Source of the DNA: CBDATA01 sp965202845
GTDB lineage: Bacteria > Acidobacteriota > Vicinamibacteria > Marinacidobacterales > Marinacidobacteraceae
NCBI GenBank assembly: GCA_965202845.1
Contig: OZ241856.1
Coordinates: 806,001-870,000 of the forward strand
DNA length: 64,000 nucleotides
Reading direction: 5' to 3'
The translations under genes and the position numbers were made by a program. Position 1 is the first letter of the stretch. Every line of letters begins with the position of its first letter. Below the pieces are notes generated by a model. That model made no database searches, had not been told where the DNA came from, and saw nothing but the letters and a program-made list of their open reading frames with translations. Shown here in pieces: positions 34,077 to 42,883 of the stretch.

Positions 34077-34485
34077 AGCGGGCGCCTGGGGGCGTCCGGA
34101 GCGGGTGGGAGAGCAACTGCGCCGGCAGATCGCGGACTTGCTGCGTTTCGAGTTCGGGGACCCGCGCATCGCCCGCGCCACCGTGACCCGGGTGGAGATG
34201 AGCCGCGATCTCTCGGTGGCGAACGTCCGGGTCTCGGTGCTCGGTTCGCCCCGGGAGCGGGAGGAGACCCTGAAGGCGCTCGGCAGGGCGGAGGGCCGGG
34301 TGCGCAGCCTGCTGGGATCCCGGATTCGGCTCCGCCTGACCCCCGAAGTGCGGTTCCGCTTCGACCCCTCGGTCGAGTTCTCCATTCGTCTCGAAACGAT
34401 CCTGGAGAAGGAAGCGTCCCGGCGCCCGGAAGCCGATGCCCATTCCGATTCCCGGTCCGATCCTCCGCCGGAGGAGTCTGATTGA
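34063..34485 (+). CDS. rbfA: Ribosome-binding factor A
   Basis: 140 residues from ATG 34063. RbfA binds the 30S subunit during maturation of the 16S rRNA 5' end. A KH-like fold is visible: RVGEQLRRQIADLLRFEFGD (first helix), VTRVEMSRDLSVANVRVSVL (central strands with the conserved S-R-D-L), and LLGSRIRLRLTPEVRFRFD with VEFSIRLETIL (last helix). The C-terminal 20 residues are a low-complexity Ser/Asp/Pro tail. It overlaps DUF503 upstream, and its stop overlaps the TTG start of truB. Confidence 0.92.
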   Translation: MAAREAGAWGRPERVGEQLRRQIADLLRFEFGDPRIARATVTRVEMSRDLSVANVRVSVLGSPREREETLKALGRAEGRVRSLLGSRIRLRLTPEVRFRFDPSVEFSIRLETILEKEASRRPEADAHSDSRSDPPPEESD

Positions 34486-35390
34486 CGCCCCGCGTCGGGC
34501 TCCTGCTGGTGGACAAGGAGCCCGACATCACCTCGGCCGGGGTTGTCCGGCGGGTGCGGGGCGTCGCCGGGGGTGTCCGGGTCGGGCACGCGGGTTCGCT
34601 GGATCCGTTCGCCACCGGATTGCTTCCGCTCTGTCTGGGTCCCGCCACCCGGTTGATTCGGTTCGTGGCCGACGGCGCCAAGCGCTACCGGGCGACCGTC
34701 CGTTTCGGGCAGGCCACCGATACCGACGACCGCACCGGGCGTCCGGTCGGGGAACCGGGGAGGACGCCAGCCCGGGAGGAGGTGCTGGAGGCGCTGCCCG
34801 GGTTCGTCGGCGTCATCGAGCAGACCCCTCCGCGCTTTTCGGCGAAGCGGATCGCCGGGCGCCGGGCGTATCGACTGGCGCGGGCCGGAAGAGAGGTTCA
34901 GCTGGCGCCGGTCCGGGTGCGCGTCCTGTCCCTGGAACTCCTGGAGTACAAGGACGGCGAGGCGGGGATCGCCTGCGAGGTCGGGCCGGGAACCTATGTG
35001 CGGGCGCTGGCCCGGGACCTGGGGGAGCGCCTGGGGACCGGCGCGCACCTGGCGGAACTGCGCCGGTTGTCGGTGGGTCGCCACCGGGTGGAGGCGGCGT
35101 CGTGCCTCGGAACGCTCCGAACCGGAGCGGATCTGGAGCGGGCGCTCCTGCCCCCGATGCGAATCTTCGACGGGTGGGAGCGGCTGGAGCTGGGCCGGGA
35201 GGCGGCGGTTCGCCTGGGACACGGGAATCCGATTCCGGTCGGCGATCCGGTCGAGGCCGGAGCGCGGCGGGTGGCGGTGCGTCCCGGGGACCCGGAGCGG
35301 TTGGTGGCGGTGGTGGAGGCGGACGCGTCGCGCTGGCGTCCGGTGGTCGTCTGGCCATCCGGATCCGCATCCTCCGCGCCGGAACCGTAA
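34482..35390 (+). CDS. truB: tRNA pseudouridine(55) synthase TruB
   Basis: 302 residues. TruB makes pseudouridine 55 in the T-loop of tRNAs. The catalytic motif is HAGSLDPFATGLLPL, whose Asp is the nucleophile. Other family blocks are GLLLVDKEPDITS, KRYRATVRFGQATDT, QTPPRFSAKRIAGRRAYRLA and GTYVRALARDLGE. A PUA-like C-terminal segment is recognisable but short. The start is TTG 34482, overlapping the rbfA stop by TTGA, so translation is coupled. It is the last gene of the operon; an extended -10 motif for rpsO follows within 15 bases. Confidence 0.94.
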   Translation: MTPRVGLLLVDKEPDITSAGVVRRVRGVAGGVRVGHAGSLDPFATGLLPLCLGPATRLIRFVADGAKRYRATVRFGQATDTDDRTGRPVGEPGRTPAREEVLEALPGFVGVIEQTPPRFSAKRIAGRRAYRLARAGREVQLAPVRVRVLSLELLEYKDGEAGIACEVGPGTYVRALARDLGERLGTGAHLAELRRLSVGRHRVEAASCLGTLRTGADLERALLPPMRIFDGWERLELGREAAVRLGHGNPIPVGDPVEAGARRVAVRPGDPERLVAVVEADASRWRPVVVWPSGSASSAPEP

Positions 35391-35394
35391 AGTG

Positions 35395-35403
35395 TGATAG
35401 ACT
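35395..35403 (+). promoter_or_regulatory. Candidate extended -10 promoter for rpsO-pnp
   Basis: TGATAGACT fits TGnTAnnnT, five bases after the truB stop. It leaves a leader of about 95 bases before rpsO ATG 35504. S15 represses its own mRNA through leader structures in several bacteria; I can see GC-rich pairing potential near 35430-35455 but cannot define a specific S15 site. Confidence 0.45.
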
Positions 35404-35503
35404 CCCCGCGAAGTCACAACCGTTCGTCGGCGCGCATCGGGCCCCGGGTCGGAGAGTTGACCCCCACCCACCCCCAGCCGGACACACCCAGGACACCAGC
35501 CAG

Positions 35504-35773
35504 ATGACACTGACCGCAGGCGCGAGACAGGAAATCGTCGGGCGGCACCGCCGCCACGACTCCGACGTGGGTTCGCCGGAAGTGCAGGTCGCCATGCTGA
35601 CGGCCCGGATTTCCGGTCTGACCGGCCACTTCGACGCCCACCGGAAGGATCATCACTCCCGGCGGGGGCTGCTGAAGATGGTCAGCCGTCGGCGCCGACT
35701 GCTGGATTACCTCCGCCGCAAGGACCCGGATCGCTACCGGAAGCTGATCGCGGAGCTCGGACTGAGAAAGTAG
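35504..35773 (+). CDS. rpsO: 30S ribosomal protein S15
   Basis: 89 residues, the standard length for S15, which binds the central domain of 16S rRNA early in 30S assembly. The sequence TAGARQEIVGRHRRHDSDVG, then SPEVQVAMLTARISGLTGHF, the conserved DHHSRRGLLKMVSRRRRLL and YLRRKDPDRYRKLI are full family matches. ATG 35504 has only a weak AGGA upstream. It is followed by pnp after 69 bases, the common rpsO-pnp arrangement. Confidence 0.96.
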   Translation: MTLTAGARQEIVGRHRRHDSDVGSPEVQVAMLTARISGLTGHFDAHRKDHHSRRGLLKMVSRRRRLLDYLRRKDPDRYRKLIAELGLRK

Positions 35774-35842
35774 GCGTCCGCCCGTTCCAGGGGCCGCGCC
35801 TCCCATACCCCACCCCCCAATCCCTGAAGGAAGACACGCAAG

Positions 35843-38137
35843 TTGGTTCATACCGTTCAAGCCCGTATCGGGGCGCATGACCTCATCATCGAAACCGGAA
35901 AGTTGGCGCGGCAGGCGGCCGGCGCCGTCACCGTCCGCTACGGCGACACCGTGGTGCTGGCGACCGCGGCGGCGTCCTCCCAGCCTCGGCCGGACGCCGA
36001 TTTCCTTCCGCTCGCGGTGGACTACCGCGAGAGCTTCTACGCCGCCGGCCGCATCCCCGGGGGCTTCTTCAAGCGGGAGGGGCGCCCCAACGAGCGGGAG
36101 ATTCTCACCTGCCGCCTGATCGACCGTCCGCTTCGGCCGCTGTTCCCCGAGACCTGGCGCGCCGAGACCCAGATCACCTGCCTGCTGCTTTCCGCCGATC
36201 GCGAAAACGACTCTGACGTCCACGCGATCACCGGAGCGGCCACCGCGCTTTCGATCTCCGACCTGCCGTTCGACACGCCGGTCGCGGCGGTGCGGGTCGG
36301 CATGGTGAACGGCGAGCTCGTCCTGTTCCCGACGCTTTCGCAACTCGCCGATTCGCGCCTGAATCTGGTGGTGGCCGGAACCCGGGACGCCATCGTGATG
36401 GTGGAGGCCGGCGCCGAGGAGGTCGCCGAGGAGAAGATGGTGGAGGCGCTGGGGTTCGCCCACGAGCACATTCGCTCCATCGTGGAGCTCCAGGAGCAGC
36501 TGGTGGAGCGAATCCAGCCGACCAAGCGCTCCGCGCCGCCGAAGGAGATCGATCCGGCGCTCGAGGAGGAGATTCGCAGCGGGTTCGCCGAACGTCTTTC
36601 GGAGGCGATGCGGACTCCGGGCAAGCTCGCCGCCTCTTCGGCGGTCGCCGCGGTGAAGGCGGACCTCCGCGCCAGCCTGGCGGATCGGGAGACCGACGAC
36701 GCCCGCGCGCTGGCCGGGCAGGCCGATGCGGTCGTCAAGTCCCTCGAGGAGGAGATCCTCAGGCGTTGCGTTCTCGAGGAGGGACGCCGCCTCGACGGAC
36801 GCGCGTTCGACCAGATCCGGGACATCCACTGCGAGGTCTCGGTGCTGCCCAGGGCGCACGGTTCGGCGCTCTTCACCCGCGGGGAGACCCAGGCGCTCGC
36901 GGTCACCACGCTCGCGCCGTCGAGCGAGAGCCAGCGCCTCGACTGGGTGCACGGGGGGGGCGAGAAGCGGTTCATGCTGCACTACAACTTCCCCGCCTTC
37001 TCGGTCGGGGAGGCGCGGATGATGCGCGGACCGGGACGGCGCGAAATCGGACACGGAGCGCTCGCGGAGCGCGCCCTGCTTCCCGCCATTCCCGACGAGG
37101 AGGCGTTCAACTACGCCATCCGGGTGGTTTCCGACACCCTCGAGTCGAACGGCTCCAGCTCGATGGCGGCGGTCACCGGCGGTTGCCTCGCCCTGATGGA
37201 CGCCGGAGTTCCGCTGAGGGCGCCCATCGCCGGCATCGCCATGGGACTCGTCACCGACGGAGAGACGAACCGCATCCTCACCGACATCGCCGGAGCGGAG
37301 GATCACTACGGCGACATGGACTTCAAGGTGGCGGGCACCCGGAGCGGCATCACCGCCCTCCAGATGGACATCAAGGTGTCGGGGCTTTCGCTCGACCTGG
37401 TCGCCGAGGCGCTCGGCAAGGCCAGGGAGGCGCGGGAAGCCATCCTGCAGAAGATGGAGGAGACGCTCCCCGAACCCCGCAAGGAGACATCGGAGCACGC
37501 GCCCAGCATCCTCACCATGAAGATTCCGGTTCGCAAGATTCGGGAGGTGATCGGCGCCGGAGGCAAGACGATCCGGGCCATCACCGACGAGACCGGCGCC
37601 CGGGTGGACGTCGGGGACGACGGCGTCATCCAGATCGCCGGCCTCGACGCGGCGACCGCCAAGCGCGCCATGGAGCGGATCGACGGCATCGCCAACGGTC
37701 CGGTTCCGGAGATCGGCCGCGACTACAACGGGGTCGTCAAGACCATCGTGGACTTCGGCGCCTTCGTCGAGATCCTGCCGGGAACGGATGGGCTGCTCCA
37801 CATTTCGGAGATCGCGGACCACCACGTCCACAGCGTCCGGGACGAGCTCCAGGAAGGTGACGACGTCGAGGTCCGGGTGATCGAGATGGACCAGAGCGGG
37901 AAGGTGCGCCTCTCGGTGAAGGAGATCCTCCGGGAGCGCGCCGGGCTCCCGCCGGGGCCGCCGCGTGGCTCCCGGAAGCGCGGACCCGGCGGACCGCCGC
38001 CGCGTCGGGGCCGGGAGCGCGGAGGCGACCGCGAGTATCGGGACCGCCCCTGGCGGGGTCGGGATCGGGATCGCGACCGGGATCGGGATCGCGACCGGGA
38101 CGACCACCGCCCCTGGCGCGAGCGCCGGGGCCGCTGA
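35843..38137 (+). CDS. pnp: Polyribonucleotide nucleotidyltransferase (PNPase)
   Basis: 764 residues. PNPase degrades RNA from the 3' end using phosphate. Two RNase PH domains are present (first with RIPGGFFKREGRPNEREILT and RLIDRPLRPLFP; second with SGITALQMDIKVSGLS), separated by a helical domain, then a KH domain (IREVIGAGGKTIRAITDETG) and an S1 domain (GVVKTIVDFGAFVEILPGTD). The tail after about 700 is basic and ends in alternating Arg-Asp repeats (38050-38105), a likely unstructured RNA- or protein-binding tail. The start is TTG 35843 (LVHTVQARIG) with GAAGGAAG upstream. The stop lies in a hairpin shared with convergent purC. Confidence 0.96.
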   Translation: MVHTVQARIGAHDLIIETGKLARQAAGAVTVRYGDTVVLATAAASSQPRPDADFLPLAVDYRESFYAAGRIPGGFFKREGRPNEREILTCRLIDRPLRPLFPETWRAETQITCLLLSADRENDSDVHAITGAATALSISDLPFDTPVAAVRVGMVNGELVLFPTLSQLADSRLNLVVAGTRDAIVMVEAGAEEVAEEKMVEALGFAHEHIRSIVELQEQLVERIQPTKRSAPPKEIDPALEEEIRSGFAERLSEAMRTPGKLAASSAVAAVKADLRASLADRETDDARALAGQADAVVKSLEEEILRRCVLEEGRRLDGRAFDQIRDIHCEVSVLPRAHGSALFTRGETQALAVTTLAPSSESQRLDWVHGGGEKRFMLHYNFPAFSVGEARMMRGPGRREIGHGALAERALLPAIPDEEAFNYAIRVVSDTLESNGSSSMAAVTGGCLALMDAGVPLRAPIAGIAMGLVTDGETNRILTDIAGAEDHYGDMDFKVAGTRSGITALQMDIKVSGLSLDLVAEALGKAREAREAILQKMEETLPEPRKETSEHAPSILTMKIPVRKIREVIGAGGKTIRAITDETGARVDVGDDGVIQIAGLDAATAKRAMERIDGIANGPVPEIGRDYNGVVKTIVDFGAFVEILPGTDGLLHISEIADHHVHSVRDELQEGDDVEVRVIEMDQSGKVRLSVKEILRERAGLPPGPPRGSRKRGPGGPPPRRGRERGGDREYRDRPWRGRDRDRDRDRDRDRDDHRPWRERRGR

Positions 38138-38151
38138 ATCGCCTTCAGCGG
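38131..38151. terminator. Bidirectional terminator between pnp and purC
   Basis: A perfect 8-bp stem, CCGCTGAA (38131-38138) and TTCAGCGG (38144-38151), with the loop TCGCC. It contains the stop codons of both genes: TGA 38135-38137 on the plus strand and TGA 38147-38145 on the minus strand. Only seven bases separate the two coding regions. T-runs are absent, so efficiency is unknown. Confidence 0.55.
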
Positions 38152-39053
38152 TAGCGCGGTTCTGGCAGGGGAGCGCCGGTGATCCGGCGGTGGATGCTCA
38201 AAAAGCGCTCCGTCGTGCCCCGGATCACCTCCTCCGGCAGCGAGGGGGCCGGCGGCGCCTTGTCCCAGTCGAGCGTCTCCAGGTAGTCGCGGACATACTG
38301 CTTGTCGAAGCTCTCCTGCAGCTTTCCGGGGGCGTAGTCGTCGGCCGGCCAGAAGCGCGAGGAATCGGGGGTCAGCGCCTCGTCGATCAGATGGAGTTTC
38401 CCGTGTTCGTCCTCGCCGAACTCGAACTTGGTGTCGGCGATGATGATGCCCCGGGGACGCGCCCAGTCGACGCCCTGCGCGTAGAGGGCGCGCGAAAGCC
38501 GGTGCAGCTCCCGGGTGCGTTCGGCGCCGATGGCGTTCGCCATGAATTCCTCGCTCACGTTCTCGTCGTGACCGCTCTCCGCCTTGGTGGCCGGCGTGAA
38601 CAGGGGATCCGGAAAGCGCTCGGCGAGCTGCATGCCGGGGGGCAGGGAAATCCCGCAGACGCTGCCCTTCCGCCCGTACTCCTTCCAGCCCGATCCGTAG
38701 AGAAAGCCGCGCATGACGCACTCGAAGGGAACCGGGCGCAGCCGCTTCACCAGCATCGAGCGTCCCTCCAGCGCGCCCTTCGCCGAACGGAAGGGCTCCG
38801 GATAGTCGTCCACGTCGTCGGAGACCAGGTGGTTCGGGACCAGATTCCGCGTCCGCCGGAGCCACCACGCCGAGAGGCTGTTCAGAACCCGGCCCTTCTC
38901 CGGAATGCCCTGGGGCAGCACTACGTCGAACGCCGAAACCCGGTCGGTGGTCACCAGCAGCAGATGCTCGCCGGCCTCGTAGATGTCGCGGACCTTGCCG
39001 CGGGAGCGCGGTTCCGCGCCGGGAATGAACGGGTTGAGGGAAGCGTCCGGCAT
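38145..39053 (-). CDS. purC: SAICAR synthase (phosphoribosylaminoimidazole-succinocarboxamide synthase)
   Basis: 302 residues. PurC joins aspartate to CAIR in purine synthesis, using ATP. The family runs through SRGKVRDIYEAGEHLLLVTT, RVSAFDVVLPQGIPEKGRVL, ECVMRGFLYGSGWKEY and IIIADTKFEFGEDEHGKLHL, and it is the longer (~300-residue) type seen in yeast and many bacteria. The start is ATG 39053, with no ribosome site; a TACAAT box ends only 7 bases upstream, which suggests a leaderless mRNA. No other purine genes are adjacent. It converges on pnp. Confidence 0.95.
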   Translation of the reverse strand: MPDASLNPFIPGAEPRSRGKVRDIYEAGEHLLLVTTDRVSAFDVVLPQGIPEKGRVLNSLSAWWLRRTRNLVPNHLVSDDVDDYPEPFRSAKGALEGRSMLVKRLRPVPFECVMRGFLYGSGWKEYGRKGSVCGISLPPGMQLAERFPDPLFTPATKAESGHDENVSEEFMANAIGAERTRELHRLSRALYAQGVDWARPRGIIIADTKFEFGEDEHGKLHLIDEALTPDSSRFWPADDYAPGKLQESFDKQYVRDYLETLDWDKAPPAPSLPEEVIRGTTERFLSIHRRITGAPLPEPRYR

Positions 39054-39060
39054 GCGGGGG

Positions 39061-39066
39061 ATTGTA
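39061..39066 (-). promoter_or_regulatory. -10 box of purC, probable leaderless transcript
   Basis: On the minus strand TACAAT (five of six consensus positions) is followed by 7 bases and then ATG 39053, so transcription should begin at or very near the start codon. It overlaps the -35-like TTGTAG of the divergent phoH promoter. Confidence 0.5.
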
Positions 39067-39091
39067 GGCGGATCCCGCCTTGTGCTAGCTT
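39062..39091 (+). promoter_or_regulatory. Promoter of the phoH-pgpH-ybeY-corC-era operon
   Basis: TTGTAG (39062-39067), an 18-base spacer, then TAGCTT preceded by TGC (39083-39091). This is the most complete sigma-70-like promoter in the window. The leader before ATG 39174 is about 75 bases and contains a 13-codon open frame (ATG 39104 to TGA), which may be chance. Confidence 0.5.
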
Positions 39092-39173
39092 GGGGGCCGC
39101 CAGATGAGCATCCGGGCCGGCATGCGCCTCGTTTCCGCCGCCTGAGCGTGGCGGATCCGCAGCCCCGGCAGCG

Positions 39174-40190
39174 ATGCCGATGAACCGCATCCGGATTCCC
39201 GGCGACGCCGGGTTGGCGTTCGCCGGAATCCGGGATCGCAATCTGCGGGAGCTCGAGGATCTCCTGGGGCTCAAGCTGGCGAGCCGCGGCGACATCCTCC
39301 TCGCCGACGGGCCGGAGGATCGCGTCGCCCTGCTGACGACGGCGCTGAACGGGCTCGCCGCCCTGGGAGGCGAGGCGAAGTCCCGCCGCCGGATGGGCGA
39401 CCTCTGCGCCGCGATCCGCATCCTGGAACAGGACCCGGGCGCCTCGCTCCGCGAATACTTCCTCGACACCGTCGTCCAGCCCTCGCCGGGCCGGACGGTT
39501 CGCCCGCGCAGCTTCGGACAGCTGCAGTACCTGCGCGCCATGCGGGAGAAAGAGCTGGCGCTTTGCGCCGGCCCGGCCGGCACCGGAAAGACCTGGCTGG
39601 CGATGGCGGTCGCGGTCGAAGCCCTCGCCAGGCAGGACGTGCGCCGCATCGTCCTGACCCGGCCGGCGGTGGAGGCCGGCGAGAAGCTGGGATTCCTTCC
39701 GGGCGATCTCATCGACAAGGTGGACCCCTACCTGCGTCCCCTGTACGACGCCCTCCACGACATGATGGATGCGGAACGGGTGCAGCGACTCCGGGAGCGC
39801 GGGGTGATCGAGATCGCTCCCATCGCGTTCATGCGCGGGCGCACCCTCAACGAATCCTTCATCGTCCTCGACGAAGCCCAGAACACCACGCCGGACCAGA
39901 TGAAGATGTTCCTCACCCGGATCGGGCACGGCGCCCGCGCGGTGGTGACCGGGGACATCACCCAGAACGACCTGCCGCCGGGCCAGGTGAGCGGCCTGGT
40001 GGAGTGCCTCGACGTGGTCGGCGGCCTGGAGGGGGTCGGCCTGGTGCATCTGGGAGAGAGCGACGTGGTGCGCCACCGCCTGGTGCAGGCCATCGTCCGC
40101 GCGTACTCGACGCATGCCCGATCGCGGTCGCGCCGGGACGTCTCCCCGGGCGCGCGGGCGGCGCTTCATGGCGCGGATTCGCATGGCTGA
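39174..40190 (+). CDS. PhoH-like ATPase (YbeZ family)
   Basis: 338 residues. The P-loop is AGPAGTGKTWLAMA and the Walker B motif FIVLDEAQN; other PhoH blocks are TRPAVEAGEKLGFLPGDL, KVDPYLRPLYDAL and GDITQNDLP. A KH-like N-terminal domain (about 1-75) precedes the ATPase. The family has been tied to RNA metabolism and works with YbeY, whose gene is two positions downstream. ATG 39174 is used; a second ATG lies two codons on. The 3' end overlaps the next gene by about 20 bases, and the last 25 residues are low-complexity. Confidence 0.9.
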   Translation: MPMNRIRIPGDAGLAFAGIRDRNLRELEDLLGLKLASRGDILLADGPEDRVALLTTALNGLAALGGEAKSRRRMGDLCAAIRILEQDPGASLREYFLDTVVQPSPGRTVRPRSFGQLQYLRAMREKELALCAGPAGTGKTWLAMAVAVEALARQDVRRIVLTRPAVEAGEKLGFLPGDLIDKVDPYLRPLYDALHDMMDAERVQRLRERGVIEIAPIAFMRGRTLNESFIVLDEAQNTTPDQMKMFLTRIGHGARAVVTGDITQNDLPPGQVSGLVECLDVVGGLEGVGLVHLGESDVVRHRLVQAIVRAYSTHARSRSRRDVSPGARAALHGADSHG

Positions 40191-42432
40191 GGAGTCCCGG
40201 GTTCCCTGGTTCGTCGCGCTGGGGAGGGGCGTCCTCCGCGTGCGGGACGGCCTGTTCCGAAGCGCGCTGCTCACCGGGACGCTGCTGGCGCTGGTTCTGG
40301 CGGCGCTCATCTGGCCGGGGCTGGGCTTGCGTTCCCCGGTCTACCAGATAGGCGCGATCGCCGCGACGACCGTCCGGGTTCCCGCCGACTTCACCTACGA
40401 GGACATCACGGCCACCGAGGAACGCCGTCGGGAGGCGCTGGAACGGGTGCCCGACGTGTACGACTTCGACCCGCAGGTCCGGGAAACGGTGCGCTCCCGG
40501 ATCGCGCGGGCGTTCGCGTTTGGCCGCGCTTCGATCGAATCGGACGCCACCGGGGAGCCGGCGTTCGCCGAAAGCGTGGCCCGGGAGCTTGCCGTCGAGC
40601 TGGCGCCGCAGCATCTCGCCCTGTTGCTGGAGCTCGAATTCTCGGAAGTGGTCGAGCAGAACCTCACCGATGCGGTGGTCAGCGTGCTGGCGCGCGACAT
40701 CCTCGCCGGGAAGAGCGCGCTGGCGGCGCTGGGACGGCCCATCCAGCGGCGGGATCCCGAAGTCGAGCGGGTGGACGTGCTCCCCGATCTCGCGGACGTG
40801 CTGTCCCTGGAGGACGCGGTGCGGGCCGTCCGGCTTCAGATGCTCGCCCTTTCCGAGGGGTCCCGGGCCGAGCGCAGCGCCCTCGCCGATCTGGCGAGCC
40901 TGTTCATCGCTCCCACCCTGACCCGGAACGAGGACGTCACCACCCGGCTGCGCTCCGCCGCCCAGGAGGAAGTGGATCCGGTCGTCATCCAGATGCGCCA
41001 GGGGCGGATACTGGTGCGCGCCGGGGACGAGGTGACCGAGCGGGACTTCCTGCGGATGGAGGCGATGGGCGCGCTGGCGCCCGTCGCCTCCCCCTGGGCC
41101 GGCCTCGGCTCCTTGCTGTTTTCGTCCCTTCTCGTCGGAATCCTGTATCGGCTCTACCAGCCGTCCCGGCCGGGACGGCGCTGGATGGCGCACGGATTCG
41201 CGATGGCGGGAACCCTGATCGTCGCGCACCTCGCCATCACCCGGGCGCTCGGCTTCCTCTGGCGCGCGGTGGCCGCGCAGTCGGGGAGCCAGCTGTTCGC
41301 CGATCCCTCCACCTACATCTGGGCGGTTCCCTACGCCTCGGTGGCGCTCCTGATGGTGATTCTGGAGAACCGGGCCTCGGCGGTGCTGACGACCGGGGTG
41401 TTCGCCGCGCTGGTCACGCTGATGACCGGGAATCTGGCGGTCGGTCCCTTCGCGCTGCTGGCGGGGCTGATCGCCCTTCTGGTCTACTCGCGCATGGAGC
41501 GGCGCACCGAAGTGCTGCGCCTGGGGTCGCTGGTCGGGTTCGGCGCCGCGCTGCTGGTCCTGGGCATCGAGCTGGTGCGCGCCGATTCGGACAACCCGAT
41601 GCGGCTTCTGATCGAGTCGTCTTCCGCCTTCGCCGGCGGCCTGCTGACCGCTCCGCTCCTCATCCTGGCGCTGCCGGTCCTCGAGTCGGTCTTCGAGCGG
41701 ACCAGCGACCTGCGGCTCATGGATCTCGCCCGGCGGGACAACCCGGTTCTCCGGCGGCTCGCCCTGTACGCCCCCGGCACCTACCAGCACAGCGTTCTGG
41801 TGGGTATCCTGTCCGAGTCGGCGGCGTCGGCGGTCGGCGCCAACGCGATTCTCTGTTCGACCGCCGCCCTGTACCACGACATCGGCAAGCTCCGTCGCGC
41901 CGAGTACTTCGTCGAGAACGTCCGGGGCGAGAACCCGCATCGGCATCTGCAGCCCAGGGAGAGCGCCCTCATCATCCGCAAGCATGTGGAGGAGGGAGTG
42001 CGGGACGCGCAGCGGCTGGGACTCCCCAAGGACATCGTGGATGTGATCCCCCAGCACCACGGGACCCGGAGGATTCGCGTATTCCTCGAAAAGGCGAGGG
42101 AGGCCGCCGCCCGCAACGGGGACACGGTGAACGAGGACGATTTCCGGTATCCGGGACCCAAGCCCCAGACCCGGGAGGCGGCCATCGTGATGATGGCGGA
42201 CAGCATCGAGGCCGCCGCCCGCAGCGTCGCCAAGCCCTCCCGGGAGGAGCTGGAGCGGGTGATCGACCGGATTCTGGATTCGCTCATGGACGACGATCAG
42301 TTCGACGAGTGCGATCTCAAGCTCCGGGACATGGGGCGGATCCGCGAGAGCTTCCTCGCCACCCTCGAGGGGATGCATCACCAGCGGATTTCGTATCCCG
42401 GTTTCGATTTTCGCAGCGCGGACCATGCCTGA
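40168..42432 (+). CDS. 7TM-HD family cyclic-di-AMP phosphodiesterase (PgpH/YqfF-like)
   Basis: 754 residues from ATG 40168; ATG 40114 and 40183 are in-frame alternatives. An N-terminal transmembrane helix (ALLTGTLLALVLAALIWPGL) leads into an extracytoplasmic 7TMR-HDED domain (about 50-290), then a bundle of seven or so membrane helices (about 305-490), and a cytoplasmic HD domain. HD motifs are PGTYQHSVLVGILSE, ALYHDIGKLRRAEYF and DVIPQHHGT, which supply the metal ligands. PgpH in Listeria hydrolyses cyclic-di-AMP to pApA; this activity is inferred from the family. It lies in the usual phoH-pgpH-ybeY order and overlaps ybeY by 8 bases. Confidence 0.88.
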   Translation: MARIRMAEESRVPWFVALGRGVLRVRDGLFRSALLTGTLLALVLAALIWPGLGLRSPVYQIGAIAATTVRVPADFTYEDITATEERRREALERVPDVYDFDPQVRETVRSRIARAFAFGRASIESDATGEPAFAESVARELAVELAPQHLALLLELEFSEVVEQNLTDAVVSVLARDILAGKSALAALGRPIQRRDPEVERVDVLPDLADVLSLEDAVRAVRLQMLALSEGSRAERSALADLASLFIAPTLTRNEDVTTRLRSAAQEEVDPVVIQMRQGRILVRAGDEVTERDFLRMEAMGALAPVASPWAGLGSLLFSSLLVGILYRLYQPSRPGRRWMAHGFAMAGTLIVAHLAITRALGFLWRAVAAQSGSQLFADPSTYIWAVPYASVALLMVILENRASAVLTTGVFAALVTLMTGNLAVGPFALLAGLIALLVYSRMERRTEVLRLGSLVGFGAALLVLGIELVRADSDNPMRLLIESSSAFAGGLLTAPLLILALPVLESVFERTSDLRLMDLARRDNPVLRRLALYAPGTYQHSVLVGILSESAASAVGANAILCSTAALYHDIGKLRRAEYFVENVRGENPHRHLQPRESALIIRKHVEEGVRDAQRLGLPKDIVDVIPQHHGTRRIRVFLEKAREAAARNGDTVNEDDFRYPGPKPQTREAAIVMMADSIEAAARSVAKPSREELERVIDRILDSLMDDDQFDECDLKLRDMGRIRESFLATLEGMHHQRISYPGFDFRSADHA

Positions 42433-42883
42433 GCCGGCGCCGGCGTTCGCGATCCAGAACCGGCAGCGCCGCTGGCCGGTGGACCGGGACGGGCTTTCCC
42501 GGTTCCTCGCCGGCGTGGCGCGGGACGTGGCGCCCGGCGATCCGCGCGGCGCGACCATCCGCATCGTCTCCGACCGGCGGATGCGCCAGCTGAGCCGCCA
42601 GTACCGGGGCAAGAACCAGACCACCGACGTGCTGGCGTTCCCGGCGGAACCCCTGCCGGAGGCGGAGGACGCCTACCTGGGGGACATGGTGGTGTCCGCC
42701 GACGCCGCGGCGGAGCAGGCTTCGGAGCGCGGATTGCCCCTCGATCAGGAATTCCGGCTTCTGCTGGTGCACGGACTCCTGCATCTGCTCGGCTACGACC
42801 ACGAGCGGGACGCCGGGGAGATGCGCCGACTCGAGCGGCTGCTGCGCCGTCGGCACCGGCTCGAACCGGGGAACCGCCTGTGA
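42425..42883 (+). CDS. ybeY: Endoribonuclease YbeY
   Basis: 152 residues. YbeY is a metal-dependent RNase involved in 16S rRNA 3'-end processing and ribosome quality control. The zinc site HGLLHLLGYDHE carries the three histidines (H-x3-H-x5-H). The preceding conserved segment is QYRGKNQTTDVLAFPA, with DMVVSADAAAEQA after it. ATG 42425 overlaps the stop of the pgpH-like gene by 8 bases, and its own stop overlaps the GTG of corC. Confidence 0.94.
   Translation: MPEPAPAFAIQNRQRRWPVDRDGLSRFLAGVARDVAPGDPRGATIRIVSDRRMRQLSRQYRGKNQTTDVLAFPAEPLPEAEDAYLGDMVVSADAAAEQASERGLPLDQEFRLLLVHGLLHLLGYDHERDAGEMRRLERLLRRRHRLEPGNRL

Noticed and set aside
39104..39145. 13-codon leader peptide before phoH
   Set aside because: It has no ribosome site and no runs of regulatory codons; such a short frame is likely chance.
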